64,000 nucleotides of DNA from Candidatus Barnesiella excrementigallinarum (lineage in GTDB: Bacteria > Bacteroidota > Bacteroidia > Bacteroidales > Barnesiellaceae), in the NCBI GenBank assembly GCA_019114445.1, contig DXFL01000023.1, positions 62,001-126,000 of the forward strand. Reading direction: 5' to 3'. Under the pieces are notes generated by a model that was given only the letters and a program-made list of their open reading frames with translations, made no database searches and had not been told where the DNA came from. Below, piece after piece: positions 18,030-26,934 of the stretch; positions within the stretch are counted from its first letter, which is position 1, and each line of letters begins with the position of its first letter. A program made the translations under genes and the position numbers.

Positions 18030-18197
18030 ATGGAAACCAAACAACAAAAACGACAAAAAATTTGGACAGCAATAGGCGTAGCCATTGCCGTCGTACTGCT
18101 GCTATACTGGCTTACCTTAGCCATTTGGATCGACGACGATACCCAAGCGGCAACCCCGCCTCCCATCGAAAACGTTCAAAACGCTAAAATAAGTTAA
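18030..18197 (+). CDS. 55-residue single-pass membrane protein
   Basis: An unrecognised short protein. A basic N-terminus (METKQQKRQK) is followed by one strong transmembrane helix (about residues 12-33) and an acidic, Pro-rich tail (IDDDTQAATPPPIENVQ), so the tail is predicted outside. The stop is followed by two further in-frame stops' worth of AT-rich sequence and then a structured region. The gene starts 65 bp after dnaB with no visible terminator in between, so it may be cotranscribed with dnaB. Its small size means it is easily missed; no homologue comes to mind. Confidence 0.6.
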   Translation: METKQQKRQKIWTAIGVAIAVVLLLYWLTLAIWIDDDTQAATPPPIENVQNAKIS

Positions 18198-18452
18198 AAT
18201 ACAGCTTCCGCCAAAACCTTTTCCCAACCACCCGTGTTTTATTATCGAAACCGGGAAGGAAAAAGCTCCCCCCCTTCGGGGAAAAAGAGGCGAAGCGTCG
18301 CCTCCTTCGAGCCAAAAGCCTCCGGTTTGGAAGAGTTAATTATACGATAATATTCTTGTTTTTTGTGTGTTTCATTGGTATTATATTATCCTTTGTTTAT
18401 TCCTCGCAATAAACATTATCCTCTTTCTTGTTTTTGATATATTTCAAGTAAT
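18198..18452 (+). other. Structured non-coding stretch after the small membrane protein
   Basis: No open reading frame. A CCCCTTCGGGG mini-hairpin (18271-18281) is followed by an inverted repeat AGGCGA-AGCG-TCGCCT (about 18288-18303) and a CCAAA/TTTGG-bounded element (about 18312-18330), then an AT-rich run. The set could be a terminator array or a small RNA. On the minus strand it lies downstream of mltG. Confidence 0.4.
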
Positions 18453-18478
18453 AAAGCCCCGTCGTGAGACGAGGCTTT
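18453..18478 (-). terminator. Hairpin terminator of mltG
   Basis: AAAGCC(C)CGTC and GACG(A)GGCTTT form a stem with a GTGA loop, 38 bp downstream of the mltG stop. The A/T flanks are roughly symmetric, so it may also stop plus-strand transcripts. Confidence 0.65.
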
Positions 18479-18516
18479 ATTATTATAACCTATTTACATT
18501 CAATATATTATAACCC

Positions 18517-19563
18517 TCATCGGATTCCCAACCGATTCAATTCCCGCTGGTAGCGAAGGGCATTCCGTTGATGCTCACCCAGCGTTACCGCAAAATTATG
18601 GTACCCCGAAAAATCCTCTTTGGCACACATATAATAATAGCCGTTGGGCTTATGGTTCAACACCGCATCGATAGCCTGCTTCGAAGCTATGCGTATAGGG
18701 CCGGGGGGCAATCCCGTAACCCGGTATGTATTATATGGCGACTCGATGGCCAAATGGGCATTCAAGATCCGGCGCAAAGTAAAATCGCCCCACGCAAATT
18801 TCACCGTAGGATCGGCCTGCAAAGGCATACCTTTTCGTAACCGGTTCATATAGAGACCGGCCACCGTGCCCATCTCGTCGCGTTTGTTCGTCTCCTCCTC
18901 CACAATCGAGGCCAATGTCGTCACCTCTACCGGCGTCAGACCCAGCGCTTTGGCTTGCTCCTCCCGTTTTCCCTGCCAAAAACGCAGATACTCCTTTTTC
19001 ATTTTTTGCAAAAAAGCCTCGGGTTTTACCGTCCAGTAAAACTCATAAGTATCGGGCAAAAACATTGCCGGGAGAGTAGCTTGGGTAAAACCCAAGTCGG
19101 CACACACACTATCGTTGAACAGCAACGCCGTAAGCTCCTTATCCGAGAAACAAAGTTGACTCGAAATTTTTTCGGACAGTTGTCCGAGTGTACGTACATT
19201 ATTAAAGGTGACCCGCACGGGGGTTTGACTGCCCTTTGCCAACTTCAAAGCCACCTGACGCACAGTCATACCCTCTCGAAGTCGGTAGGCCCCCACCCGA
19301 TTTGCCGGTTCGAACTCGTAAGCCGACAAAAGCCGTTTTACCCTCGCCACCGAAGCATCGTCGCCCAAAGCCGTATGCAAGGCACTGTCGAGCTGCGCCT
19401 CGCCCCAGTGGGGATAAAGATAAACCATGCACGATTCGTTCACCACCGGGTCGTACACATACCGTTTGGCAACCGGTACACTCACGCCTACCGTTATTAA
19501 AATCAAACCGGCCACGACTGCTACGGCAATTTTTATAATTTTTCTTTTTCTCGAATTCGACAT
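18517..19563 (-). CDS. mltG: Endolytic murein transglycosylase MltG
   Basis: Inner-membrane enzyme that cleaves nascent peptidoglycan strands and sets glycan length. An N-terminal basic stretch and one transmembrane helix (about residues 9-28) precede the periplasmic YceG domain. The catalytic motif ASIVEEETNKRDE with the active Glu is present, as is QADPTVKFAWGD. From ATG at 19563 it is 348 residues; an upstream in-frame TTG is not used as the start. A -7 element TACTTTTG is on the minus strand at 19604-19611. It is divergent from tRNA-Ser. Confidence 0.93.
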   Translation of the reverse strand: MSNSRKRKIIKIAVAVVAGLILITVGVSVPVAKRYVYDPVVNESCMVYLYPHWGEAQLDSALHTALGDDASVARVKRLLSAYEFEPANRVGAYRLREGMTVRQVALKLAKGSQTPVRVTFNNVRTLGQLSEKISSQLCFSDKELTALLFNDSVCADLGFTQATLPAMFLPDTYEFYWTVKPEAFLQKMKKEYLRFWQGKREEQAKALGLTPVEVTTLASIVEEETNKRDEMGTVAGLYMNRLRKGMPLQADPTVKFAWGDFTLRRILNAHLAIESPYNTYRVTGLPPGPIRIASKQAIDAVLNHKPNGYYYMCAKEDFSGYHNFAVTLGEHQRNALRYQRELNRLGIR

Positions 19564-19603
19564 AATAAACAAATAATATTCAACGAAAAAGGATTTCGGG
19601 ACA

Positions 19604-19611
19604 CAAAAGTA
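19604..19611 (-). promoter_or_regulatory. -7 element of mltG
   Basis: TACTTTTG on the minus strand, 40 bp ahead of the mltG ATG. Confidence 0.55.
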
Positions 19612-19645
19612 ACGATTATTCCCGAAATAAAATAGTGCGAAAAAA

Positions 19646-19676
19646 TTTGCCGTTTCAAATATTCGATTTATCTTTG
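19646..19676 (+). promoter_or_regulatory. Promoter of tRNA-Ser
   Basis: A perfect TTTG-N19-TATCTTTG, the full Bacteroidetes consensus, 42 bp upstream of the mature tRNA 5' end. Confidence 0.8.
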
Positions 19677-19718
19677 CGCTGCATTTGAAAAAATGATTTC
19701 AACGACAAATCGTCCTTT

Positions 19719-19805
19719 GGAAGGATGGGTGAGTGGCTGAAACCACCAGTTTGCTAAACTGACGTACTCGAATGGGTACCGGGGGTTCGAATCCCCCTCC
19801 TTCCG
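19719..19805 (+). tRNA. tRNA-Ser(GCU)
   Basis: An 87-nt tRNA. The acceptor stem GGAAGGA pairs with TCCTTCC, with discriminator G. The anticodon loop TTGCTAA places GCT at 34-36. The variable arm is long (CGTACTCGAATGGGTACC), as in class II serine tRNAs. The T-loop is GGTTCGAATCC. The 3' CCA is not encoded. Confidence 0.93.
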
Positions 19806-19940
19806 CAAATGCAAAATCCATATCGCCATGCGATATGGATTTTTTTTAATATGATTAATTATTTCTAATTCTTTTCAAAATTACACTCGACCTTTGCCGC
19901 ATGACGATTGTTAGATAAAAAACACTTAACGATTAGAATT

Positions 19941-21218
19941 ATGAACTATCGACCGATTTTTTTATTGGGATTACTCCTCATGCTACTCACACTTCCGGTA
20001 TCGGCAAAGGCGGTGAAAACCGAAAGCGACTCGCTCCACATTGAAACCGAAGAGCCCAATTATGCAGACGAATTGGAACAGATACGAATGCATATGCCCA
20101 ACATCGAAGTGGGCAATGGCATATCGTTCCAACCGAAAAACAAAAGCTACAAGCTCACCATGCGAATCCGTATGCAAAATTTGGTCGACATCGATTTCAA
20201 CGACAAATTCGAGGCGCAGGATATAGATGCCCGCGTAAAAAGATTGCGATTGCGATTCGACGGTTATATCTATACCCCCAAACTCACCTATCTCGTACAA
20301 CTGGGATTCTCGCCTTACGACATGAAAACATTGCCCAACGGCAATAGCAACATCGTACGCGATGCCATGATCTACTACGTGCCAAACGCTACGTGGAACA
20401 TCGGATTCGGGCAAACCAAAATAAGAGCCAACCGGGCAAGAATCAACTCATCGAGCGCGCTGCAATTTGTCGACCGCTCGATTGTCAACTCCGAGTTTAA
20501 CCTCGACCGTGACTTCGGTTTCTTCGGCGAATACAACCAACACCTCTTCGGCAATTTCGATTTGGCAGCCAAAGCCTCGGTAACCACGGGGGAAGGACGC
20601 AACTGGGGAAACCACAAAGGCAGCGGACTTGCCTATACCGGGCGGGTAGAACTTTTCCCTATGGGCAGGTTTTCCGGTAAAGGCGATGCTATGGAGGGAG
20701 ACTACGAACGCGAACAGACCCCTAAAATTCTTTTAGCCGGGGCATACAGTTACAACGACCGGACTTTGCGCGCACAGGGTTCGAACGGCGACCAACTACT
20801 CTTCGACCAAACCCGTAATCTGTCGTCCTATTTTGTCGATTTCATTTTCAAATATCAAGGATTCGCTTTCTATACCGACTTTATGGGACGTATCTGCCAC
20901 TCCTCGCCCCTGATCAAATCGAAAGGCGTAGTAGAACAATATGTCCTTACCGGATACGGTCTGAACGTACAGGCCAGCTACCTCTTCCCCTCCAACTGGG
21001 AGATTGCCCTGCGAAATTCGACCATCATACCCGAAGAGGAGGTTCAACCTTATGCCAACTACCGCAGCCACAACCAATCGACCATAGGTGTTACCAAATA
21101 CCTTATCGATCACCGGTTAAAGGTGCAAACCGACCTCTCGTATAACTATAAGGACGAATTTAAACCCACCGGTTACAATCGATGGCAACTGCGGTTCCAA
21201 GTAGAATTGGGATTTTAG
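19941..21218 (+). CDS. Phosphate-selective porin O/P family protein
   Basis: A 425-residue outer-membrane porin. The ATG at 19941 opens a signal peptide ending near VSAKA; a TTG 33 bp upstream in the same frame is not the start. The mature N-terminus has a short coil (EPNYADELEQIRMHM) followed by the OprP/OprO-like repeated strands (YKLTMRIRMQNL, RLRLRFDGYIYTPKLTYLVQLG), and the chain ends in VELGF with a terminal Phe. Related porins pass phosphate or polyphosphate, but the anion cannot be read from the sequence here. It is 36 bp upstream of the MalY/PatB-type gene on the same strand, so the two may be cotranscribed. Confidence 0.85.
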   Translation: MNYRPIFLLGLLLMLLTLPVSAKAVKTESDSLHIETEEPNYADELEQIRMHMPNIEVGNGISFQPKNKSYKLTMRIRMQNLVDIDFNDKFEAQDIDARVKRLRLRFDGYIYTPKLTYLVQLGFSPYDMKTLPNGNSNIVRDAMIYYVPNATWNIGFGQTKIRANRARINSSSALQFVDRSIVNSEFNLDRDFGFFGEYNQHLFGNFDLAAKASVTTGEGRNWGNHKGSGLAYTGRVELFPMGRFSGKGDAMEGDYEREQTPKILLAGAYSYNDRTLRAQGSNGDQLLFDQTRNLSSYFVDFIFKYQGFAFYTDFMGRICHSSPLIKSKGVVEQYVLTGYGLNVQASYLFPSNWEIALRNSTIIPEEEVQPYANYRSHNQSTIGVTKYLIDHRLKVQTDLSYNYKDEFKPTGYNRWQLRFQVELGF

Positions 21219-21254
21219 CTTGAAAGAATCAAAAAACCTAAACAATATTGCAAT

Positions 21255-22439
21255 ATGTCCATTCAGTACGATTTCGACACCATTATCGACCGGCACCACA
21301 CCGGAGCCATGAAAACCGATGTTCTTTGTGAACGATACGGTCGCGACGATCTTATCCCGCTTTGGATTGCCGACATGGACTTCGCCGTAGCCCCGCGCAT
21401 TACCGAAGCCCTTGTCCAACGGTTACAACACCCTGTTTATGGCTATGCCGAAGCCCCGGCCAGCTATTGGCAGTCGATTATCGACTGGCTCGACTACCTG
21501 CACGGCTGGCAGGTAAAACGCGAATGGATTACCTATATACCCGGTATCGTCAAAGGAATAGGATTGGCTGTAAACGTATTCAGCAAACCGGGCGACAAAA
21601 TCATCATTCAAACGCCCGTATACACGCCATTCATGGCAGTCCCCGAGGGGAACGGACGACAAGTGGTTCACAATCCCCTCAAATGGAACGGCTCGCACTA
21701 CGAGATGGACTTCGACCACCTCGAATCGGTTATCGACCCGCAATGCAAGCTGTTTATCCTTTGCAACCCCCACAACCCCGGCGGTGTGGTATGGCCGGTA
21801 GAGACCTTGCAACGGGTAGCCGAAATCTGTGCCCGCCACCACATACTTGTCATCGCCGACGAAATCCACGCCGATATGCCGCTCTTCGGAGCCAAGCATC
21901 ACCCGTTTGCCTCGGTCTCGCCAACCGCTGCACAAAACAGCATATCGTTCGGAGCCCCCTCCAAAACCTTCAACATTGCAGGGTTGGTAAGCTCCTATGC
22001 CATCGTCCCCAACGAATCGATTCGCAAACGTTTCTTCGACTGGCTCACCGCCAACGAGTTGAACGAGCCTACCTTCATGGCTACCATCGCCACCGAAACG
22101 GCCTACAACCATTGCCGCGAATGGAGAGTGCAAATGCTCGACTATGTGGAACAGAACATTCTCTTTGTCGAAGAATTTCTCAAACAGCATATCCCCGACA
22201 TCAAGGCCATCAGGCCCCAAGCCTCGTTTATCGTATGGCTCGACTGCACCAAGTTGAATTTGAGCCACGACCAACTGATCGAGCTCTTTGTCGACAAAGC
22301 CCGGCTTGCCCTCAACGACGGCGAAATGTTCGGACCCGAAGGGAAAGGACATATGCGGCTCAACGTGGGAACTCCCCGCTCGGTGCTGGAAAAGGCATTG
22401 GAGCAACTCCGCACCGCCGTAAACAACCTCAAACGGTAA
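21255..22439 (+). CDS. MalY/PatB family PLP-dependent aminotransferase / cystathionine beta-lyase
   Basis: A 394-residue fold-type I PLP enzyme. The PLP lysine lies in SFGAPSKTFNIAGL, the Asp that holds the pyridine nitrogen is in VIADEIHADM, and NPHNPGG precedes it. The start IPLWIADMDFAVAP is typical of MalY/PatB proteins, which split cystathionine (C-S lyase) and sometimes have regulatory roles. Cystathionine beta-lyase is the likely activity; a simple aminotransferase is the alternative. It is followed by valS, which has its own promoter. Confidence 0.88.
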   Translation: MSIQYDFDTIIDRHHTGAMKTDVLCERYGRDDLIPLWIADMDFAVAPRITEALVQRLQHPVYGYAEAPASYWQSIIDWLDYLHGWQVKREWITYIPGIVKGIGLAVNVFSKPGDKIIIQTPVYTPFMAVPEGNGRQVVHNPLKWNGSHYEMDFDHLESVIDPQCKLFILCNPHNPGGVVWPVETLQRVAEICARHHILVIADEIHADMPLFGAKHHPFASVSPTAAQNSISFGAPSKTFNIAGLVSSYAIVPNESIRKRFFDWLTANELNEPTFMATIATETAYNHCREWRVQMLDYVEQNILFVEEFLKQHIPDIKAIRPQASFIVWLDCTKLNLSHDQLIELFVDKARLALNDGEMFGPEGKGHMRLNVGTPRSVLEKALEQLRTAVNNLKR

Positions 22440-22492
22440 TACGGGCCTAACACTTTGAGGATAAAGAAATATCTTTTTCGGAAAATATTTTA

Positions 22493-22500
22493 TACTTTTG
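22493..22500 (+). promoter_or_regulatory. -7 element of valS
   Basis: TACTTTTG, 72 bp ahead of the ATG, implying a leader of about 65 nt. The leader has a weak CGGC/GCCG hairpin but no recognised riboswitch. Confidence 0.6.
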
Positions 22501-22572
22501 CAACCGATTGATGCCGGCTGTCAAGGCCGTTGTGTCTCAAAATAATATAGAACTCTCTGAAAGAACAATTTT

Positions 22573-25197
22573 ATGAACGAACTTGCCACAAAGTACAATC
22601 CCGCCGACGTAGAGGGAAAATGGTATGCCTATTGGTTGGAAAACAAACTTTTCAAATCAACCCCCGACGGTCGTGAACCCTACACCGTCGTCATTCCGCC
22701 GCCCAACGTCACCGGGATTCTGCACATGGGGCATATGCTGAATAACACAATACAAGATATTCTCGTACGCCGCGCCCGCATGGAGGGGAAAAATGCCTGC
22801 TGGGTACCCGGCACCGACCATGCCTCTATCGCCACCGAAGCCAAAGTGGTGAATAAACTCGCTGCACAAGGTATCAAAAAAAGCGACCTCACCCGCGAGG
22901 AGTTCCTCAAACACGCTTGGGAATGGAAAGAGGAGCACGGAGGTATCATTTTGAAACAACTCCAAAAACTGGGAGCATCCTGCGACTGGGACCGCACGGC
23001 TTTCACCATGGACGAATTGCGTTCCGAAAGCGTTATCAAGGTATTTGTCGACCTCTACAACAAAGGGCTCATATACCGAGGCGTGCGCATGGTCAACTGG
23101 GATCCCAAAGCCCTCACCGCCCTCTCCGACGAAGAGGTAATCTACAAGGACGAACACAGCAAACTCTATTACCTGCGTTATTTCATCGAAGGTGAAGATA
23201 AATACATTATCGTGGCCACTACCCGCCCCGAAACCATTTTGGGCGATACCGCCGTATGTGTAAACCCCAACGACCCCCGATACTCGTTCCTCAAAGGGAA
23301 AAAAGTTATCGTACCGCTGGTCAACCGCGCCGTTCCCGTCATCATGGACGAATATGTCGACATCGAATTCGGTACCGGCTGCCTGAAAGTAACCCCGGCT
23401 CACGATGTAAACGACTATATGCTGGGCGAAAAATACAATTTGCCGAGTATCGACATCTTCAACGACAACGGTACCATCAGCGAAGCTGGCGGGCTCTATG
23501 TGGGCATGGACCGATTCGACGTGCGCAAACAAATTGCCATAGACCTGCAAGAGGCCGGGTTGCTCGAAAAAGTCGAAGACTACGATAACAAGGTGGGCTA
23601 TTCCGAACGTACCAACGTGGTTATCGAGCCCAAACTCTCCATGCAGTGGTTCGTCAAGATGGACAAACTGGCTGCTCCGGCTCTCGACGCCGTAATGAAG
23701 GACGAAATAAAATTCCACCCCGATAAGTTCAAAAACATCTATCGCCACTGGATGGAAAACATCAAAGACTGGTGTATCTCGCGCCAGTTGTGGTGGGGAC
23801 ACCGCATTCCGGCCTACTACCTGCCGCAAGGCGGATTTGTCGTAGCCGAAACGCCCGAAGAGGCTTTGAAACTGGCTCGCGAAAAGAGCGGGAACGCCAA
23901 CTTGCAAATGAGCGACCTCCGGCAAGACGAAGATTGCCTCGACACTTGGTTCTCGTCGTGGCTGTGGCCTATCTCGCTCTTCGACGGCATCAACAATCCC
24001 GACAACGAAGAGATTAAATACTACTACCCCACGAGCGACTTGGTCACGGCTCCCGACATCATCTTCTTCTGGGTAGCCCGTATGATTATGGCCGGCTACG
24101 AATACGCCGGGACACTGCCTTTCAAAAATGTTTACTTCACGGGAATCGTGCGCGATAAAATCGGTCGCAAAATGTCGAAATCGCTCGGCAACTCGCCCGA
24201 CGCCCTCGAACTCATCAAAACCTACGGTGCCGACGGTGTGCGCATGGGCCTCATGCTGGCCGCTCCTGCCGGCAACGACATTCTCTACGACGATGCCCTG
24301 TGCGAGCAAGGCCGCAACTTCAACAACAAAATTTGGAATGCCTTCCGGCTGATAAAAGGTTGGAACATCGACGAAAATCTCGCCCAACCCCAAACCGCCC
24401 GGATCGCTGTCGAATGGTTCGACGCTCAACTCAACCGCACCCTTGCCGAGGTAAAAGACCTCTTTGGCAAATACCGCCTCTCCGAGGCGCTCATGGCCGT
24501 ATATAAACTCTTCTGGGACGAATTTTCGTCGTGGTACCTCGAAATGATAAAACCGGGCTATCAACAACCCATCGACCGGACAACCTACGATGCCACGCTG
24601 TGTTATTTCGATTCGCTGTTGCGGCTGTTGCACCCCTTCATGCCATTCATTACCGAAGAGTTGTGGCAACACTTGTATGAAAGGAAAGAGGGCGAAAGCA
24701 TCATGACAGCACGCATCCCCGATCCGAAACCATTCGACAACGAGATTATCAACCGTTTCGAGACCACCAAGCAAATTGTTGCCGGCATTCGCACCGTACG
24801 GTTGCAAAAAGGTATCGCCAACAAAGAGCCGCTCACGCTGCAAATTATCGGTTCGCACGACCCTGCCAACGATTGCATTCTCGCCAAGACGACCAACCTC
24901 GAAACCATCGAGGCTATCGAAGAGAAAGATCCCGCAGCAGCCTCATTCAGGGTACACGCCACCGAATACGCCATACCTATGGGCAACAACATCGACGTAG
25001 AGACTGAATTAAAGAAACTTGAAGGCGAACTCAAATACGCACAAGGATTCCTCAAAACCGTCATGGGCAAACTGAGCAACGAACGCTTCGTACAAAACGC
25101 TCCCGAAGCTGTCGTAGCTATGGAGCGCAAGAAGAAAGCCGATGCCGAGGAGAAAATAAAATCGCTCGAAGAGAGCATTGCCGCTTTGAAGAAATAA
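22573..25197 (+). CDS. valS: Valyl-tRNA synthetase
   Basis: Class I aminoacyl-tRNA synthetase charging tRNA-Val, with editing of threonine. HMGH (residues 51-54) is the HIGH-type signature and KMSKS is at 533-537. The editing domain lies between them ([15 protein letters not shown]). The anticodon-binding domain ([12 protein letters not shown]) and a C-terminal coiled-coil arm ([20 protein letters not shown]) complete the 874 residues. It is a single-gene unit with its own promoter and terminator. Confidence 0.98.
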   Translation: MNELATKYNPADVEGKWYAYWLENKLFKSTPDGREPYTVVIPPPNVTGILHMGHMLNNTIQDILVRRARMEGKNACWVPGTDHASIATEAKVVNKLAAQGIKKSDLTREEFLKHAWEWKEEHGGIILKQLQKLGASCDWDRTAFTMDELRSESVIKVFVDLYNKGLIYRGVRMVNWDPKALTALSDEEVIYKDEHSKLYYLRYFIEGEDKYIIVATTRPETILGDTAVCVNPNDPRYSFLKGKKVIVPLVNRAVPVIMDEYVDIEFGTGCLKVTPAHDVNDYMLGEKYNLPSIDIFNDNGTISEAGGLYVGMDRFDVRKQIAIDLQEAGLLEKVEDYDNKVGYSERTNVVIEPKLSMQWFVKMDKLAAPALDAVMKDEIKFHPDKFKNIYRHWMENIKDWCISRQLWWGHRIPAYYLPQGGFVVAETPEEALKLAREKSGNANLQMSDLRQDEDCLDTWFSSWLWPISLFDGINNPDNEEIKYYYPTSDLVTAPDIIFFWVARMIMAGYEYAGTLPFKNVYFTGIVRDKIGRKMSKSLGNSPDALELIKTYGADGVRMGLMLAAPAGNDILYDDALCEQGRNFNNKIWNAFRLIKGWNIDENLAQPQTARIAVEWFDAQLNRTLAEVKDLFGKYRLSEALMAVYKLFWDEFSSWYLEMIKPGYQQPIDRTTYDATLCYFDSLLRLLHPFMPFITEELWQHLYERKEGESIMTARIPDPKPFDNEIINRFETTKQIVAGIRTVRLQKGIANKEPLTLQIIGSHDPANDCILAKTTNLETIEAIEEKDPAAASFRVHATEYAIPMGNNIDVETELKKLEGELKYAQGFLKTVMGKLSNERFVQNAPEAVVAMERKKKADAEEKIKSLEESIAALKK

Positions 25198-25218
25198 GCA
25201 CGGTTTACATATCGATCG

Positions 25219-25254
25219 AAAATCCCACAGTCGAAAAGGTTGTGGGATTTTTAT
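25219..25254 (+). terminator. valS terminator
   Basis: AATCCCACAG and its near-complement TTGTGGGATT form a stem and are followed by TTTTTATT, 21 bp after the valS stop. Confidence 0.85.
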
Positions 25255-25273
25255 TTCCCATAAGACACAAAAA

Positions 25274-25300
25274 AGACTGCCCGGCTTATCCGGGCAGTCT
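25274..25300 (-). terminator. Terminator of the minus-strand beta-barrel gene
   Basis: A perfect 11-bp stem AGACTGCCCGG/CCGGGCAGTCT with a 5-base loop, followed on the minus strand by TTTTTTGTG. It sits 26 bp after the stop of the minus-strand gene. Confidence 0.85.
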
Positions 25301-25325
25301 ATATTTCCCAAAAGTAGAAATATTA

Positions 25326-25841
25326 TCAGAACTTATAATAAAGGCTGAAACTCAAATCGTTTCCTTTGAGCGATAATCCCGAAACACTATGTTCGGTACT
25401 TGTTATGCTATACTTGTAATCGTCGCGGAAACCCAAAAAGCCACAATGAGCCACCAACGAAAAATTATCGGTTATATTGAAAGCTAACCCCGGTCTCAAT
25501 CCAATTTCAAAACCCGACCGGGAATCGAATCCTTTTTCTTTTCCTACTGATATTCCAAAACCTCCATCAACCAATAGGCTCAAAAAATCTTTTGTGAAAA
25601 AGGTCCAACGGGCATAAGGCGCTAAGAAGAACGAGTTGAAATGATCATCGTGCGTATAGCCTATTGCACCGGCTACCGTCCACGTGTCGTTAAACGCATA
25701 ACCAAGTTCAGGAGCGAGCGTAAAGGTCGTAACCTCGGTAGCCTTGTTATAAGTCAAATCAAATTGACCACCTACAAAAAATTGTGCATGGGCTGTCAAC
25801 ATACCAAACACAAGCGCTAAGGTTAAAAGTACTTTCTTCAT
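25326..25841 (-). CDS. Small outer membrane beta-barrel protein
   Basis: A 171-residue OmpX/OmpW-like protein with a signal peptide ending HAQF (about residue 20). The mature chain alternates polar and hydrophobic residues through about eight strands and closes with SLYYKF. A -7 element TATATTTG lies on the minus strand at 25872-25879. It has its own terminator. The function (adhesion, structural or transport) is not readable. Confidence 0.78.
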   Translation of the reverse strand: MKKVLLTLALVFGMLTAHAQFFVGGQFDLTYNKATEVTTFTLAPELGYAFNDTWTVAGAIGYTHDDHFNSFFLAPYARWTFFTKDFLSLLVDGGFGISVGKEKGFDSRSGFEIGLRPGLAFNITDNFSLVAHCGFLGFRDDYKYSITSTEHSVSGLSLKGNDLSFSLYYKF

Positions 25842-25871
25842 TGTATTCGATTTTAGTTATGAAACATAAAA

Positions 25872-25879
25872 CAAATATA
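25872..25879 (-). promoter_or_regulatory. -7 element of the small beta-barrel gene
   Basis: TATATTTG on the minus strand, 30 bp upstream of the ATG. Confidence 0.55.
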
Positions 25880-25982
25880 ATTATTTGTTTTCAAAAGCCA
25901 CTACCTTTCAAGCTATTTTTTATAAATTTATTAGTGCAGGTATATTTTGATAAAAATAAGGGAGCTATAACATCGGGAAGAA

Positions 25983-26603
25983 CTATTGCTTGGTCAACTC
26001 AAAGCCCAACAGTACCCCGTCATATTCGCCGAGCAGGTTACTGATAGTTTGTAACGTAGAAATCTGTGTTTTCGAAGCAATGGTTGTCAATACCTTTACC
26101 AATTTTTCCACATCGAAAAGCATTTCCATCGTATTGCCGCTCTTCGTAATAGCTGCATCGATCACCATCACTGGAATATGACCACCCACAGCGGTAAAGG
26201 TAACGACAAACTTCCCGCTCTCTTCATCTTTCACCACATAGCCGTTCAACTTGGCACTACCATATTTCATCACCAATGTCGTATCGGCGAAAGCAAACGA
26301 AACGCGCGACGAGGTAATGCCGGCCTTTTCATAATACGACTCCAATTTGGTTGTCAACGTATTGGCTACCAATTCACCCCCGGCCGATTTTAAGAGGTCG
26401 TCGCTCTCGAACTTGCAAGCCGGAGCCGAGTAACACCATGTCCCTGCCAAATCGGCCACGGTCAGCGACGCATCTTTATCAATAATCGTATTGACCACCT
26501 TACTTACAGTCGACGAATTCAATATGTCGCCCAACGAAATCTGAGCCTTAGCAAAACCAGTAGCCAAACTCAATCCCAATACAGTCAATAGTAATTTTTT
26601 CAT
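25983..26603 (-). CDS. DUF4923 secreted lipocalin-like protein
   Basis: A 206-residue protein with a signal peptide (MKKLLLTVLGLSLATGFAKA) and the DUF4923 layout: a helical stretch with LGDILNSSTVSKVVNTIIDK, then LAGTWCYSAPACKFESDDLL, then a beta-rich half (VVTFTAVGGHIPVMVIDAAI). A conserved Cys pair (C-Y-S-A-P-A-C) could form a disulfide. The family is confined to Bacteroidetes and its role is unknown. It has its own -7 element. Confidence 0.8.
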   Translation of the reverse strand: MKKLLLTVLGLSLATGFAKAQISLGDILNSSTVSKVVNTIIDKDASLTVADLAGTWCYSAPACKFESDDLLKSAGGELVANTLTTKLESYYEKAGITSSRVSFAFADTTLVMKYGSAKLNGYVVKDEESGKFVVTFTAVGGHIPVMVIDAAITKSGNTMEMLFDVEKLVKVLTTIASKTQISTLQTISNLLGEYDGVLLGFELTKQ

Positions 26604-26934
26604 CGTAAAATCTCCTATTACAATTTATTAATTCAACATACTACTGCAAATATACAACCTAAAACAGAAAAAATATTCTCCATAAGGTCCCCATTCAACA
26701 AAAAAAATGAACTGTACCGGGAAAAAATTCTCCCCCTTCCTGAACTAAAACAAATCTTCCACGTTATTATATCCAGAAAGGGCGATCGGAGGGGTTCTCC
26801 AAGACCGTAACGGTAAAAAGGAGGAGCAGCCATTGCGGAGAAAAGAGTCGACCTCCGACCCCTTTCCTTATAAAAAAGACAGGTATCCGTCCAGGGATAG
26901 GACGCATACCTGTCTTACTTATATCCTTTTTATT
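26604..26934. other. Intergenic region between DUF4923 gene and ugd
   Basis: 331 bp. It contains the -7 element TATATTTG of the DUF4923 gene (26647-26654, minus strand) and the ugd terminator. The remaining 200 bp are AT-rich with no supported gene, repeat or RNA. Confidence 0.6.
26879..26915 (-). terminator. ugd terminator
   Basis: ACAGGTAT-CGTCC pairs with GGACG-CATACCTGT and is followed on the minus strand by CTTTTTTAT. It lies 20 bp after the ugd stop. Confidence 0.85.

Noticed and set aside
21423-22406. Minus-strand frame opposite the MalY/PatB-type gene
   Set aside because: Shadow frame; the plus-strand PLP motifs are intact.
22501-22572. T-box or other riboswitch in the valS leader
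   Set aside because: The leader is about 65 nt and lacks a T-box sequence or a strong anti-terminator, and T-boxes are not usual in this phylum.
22657-24858. Very long open frame on the minus strand opposite valS (over 700 codons)
   Set aside because: Antisense shadow of a fully conserved valS. No start signal, no family motif.
26633-26833. 66-codon minus-strand frame upstream of the DUF4923 gene
   Set aside because: It contains the DUF4923 promoter element and shows no protein pattern.
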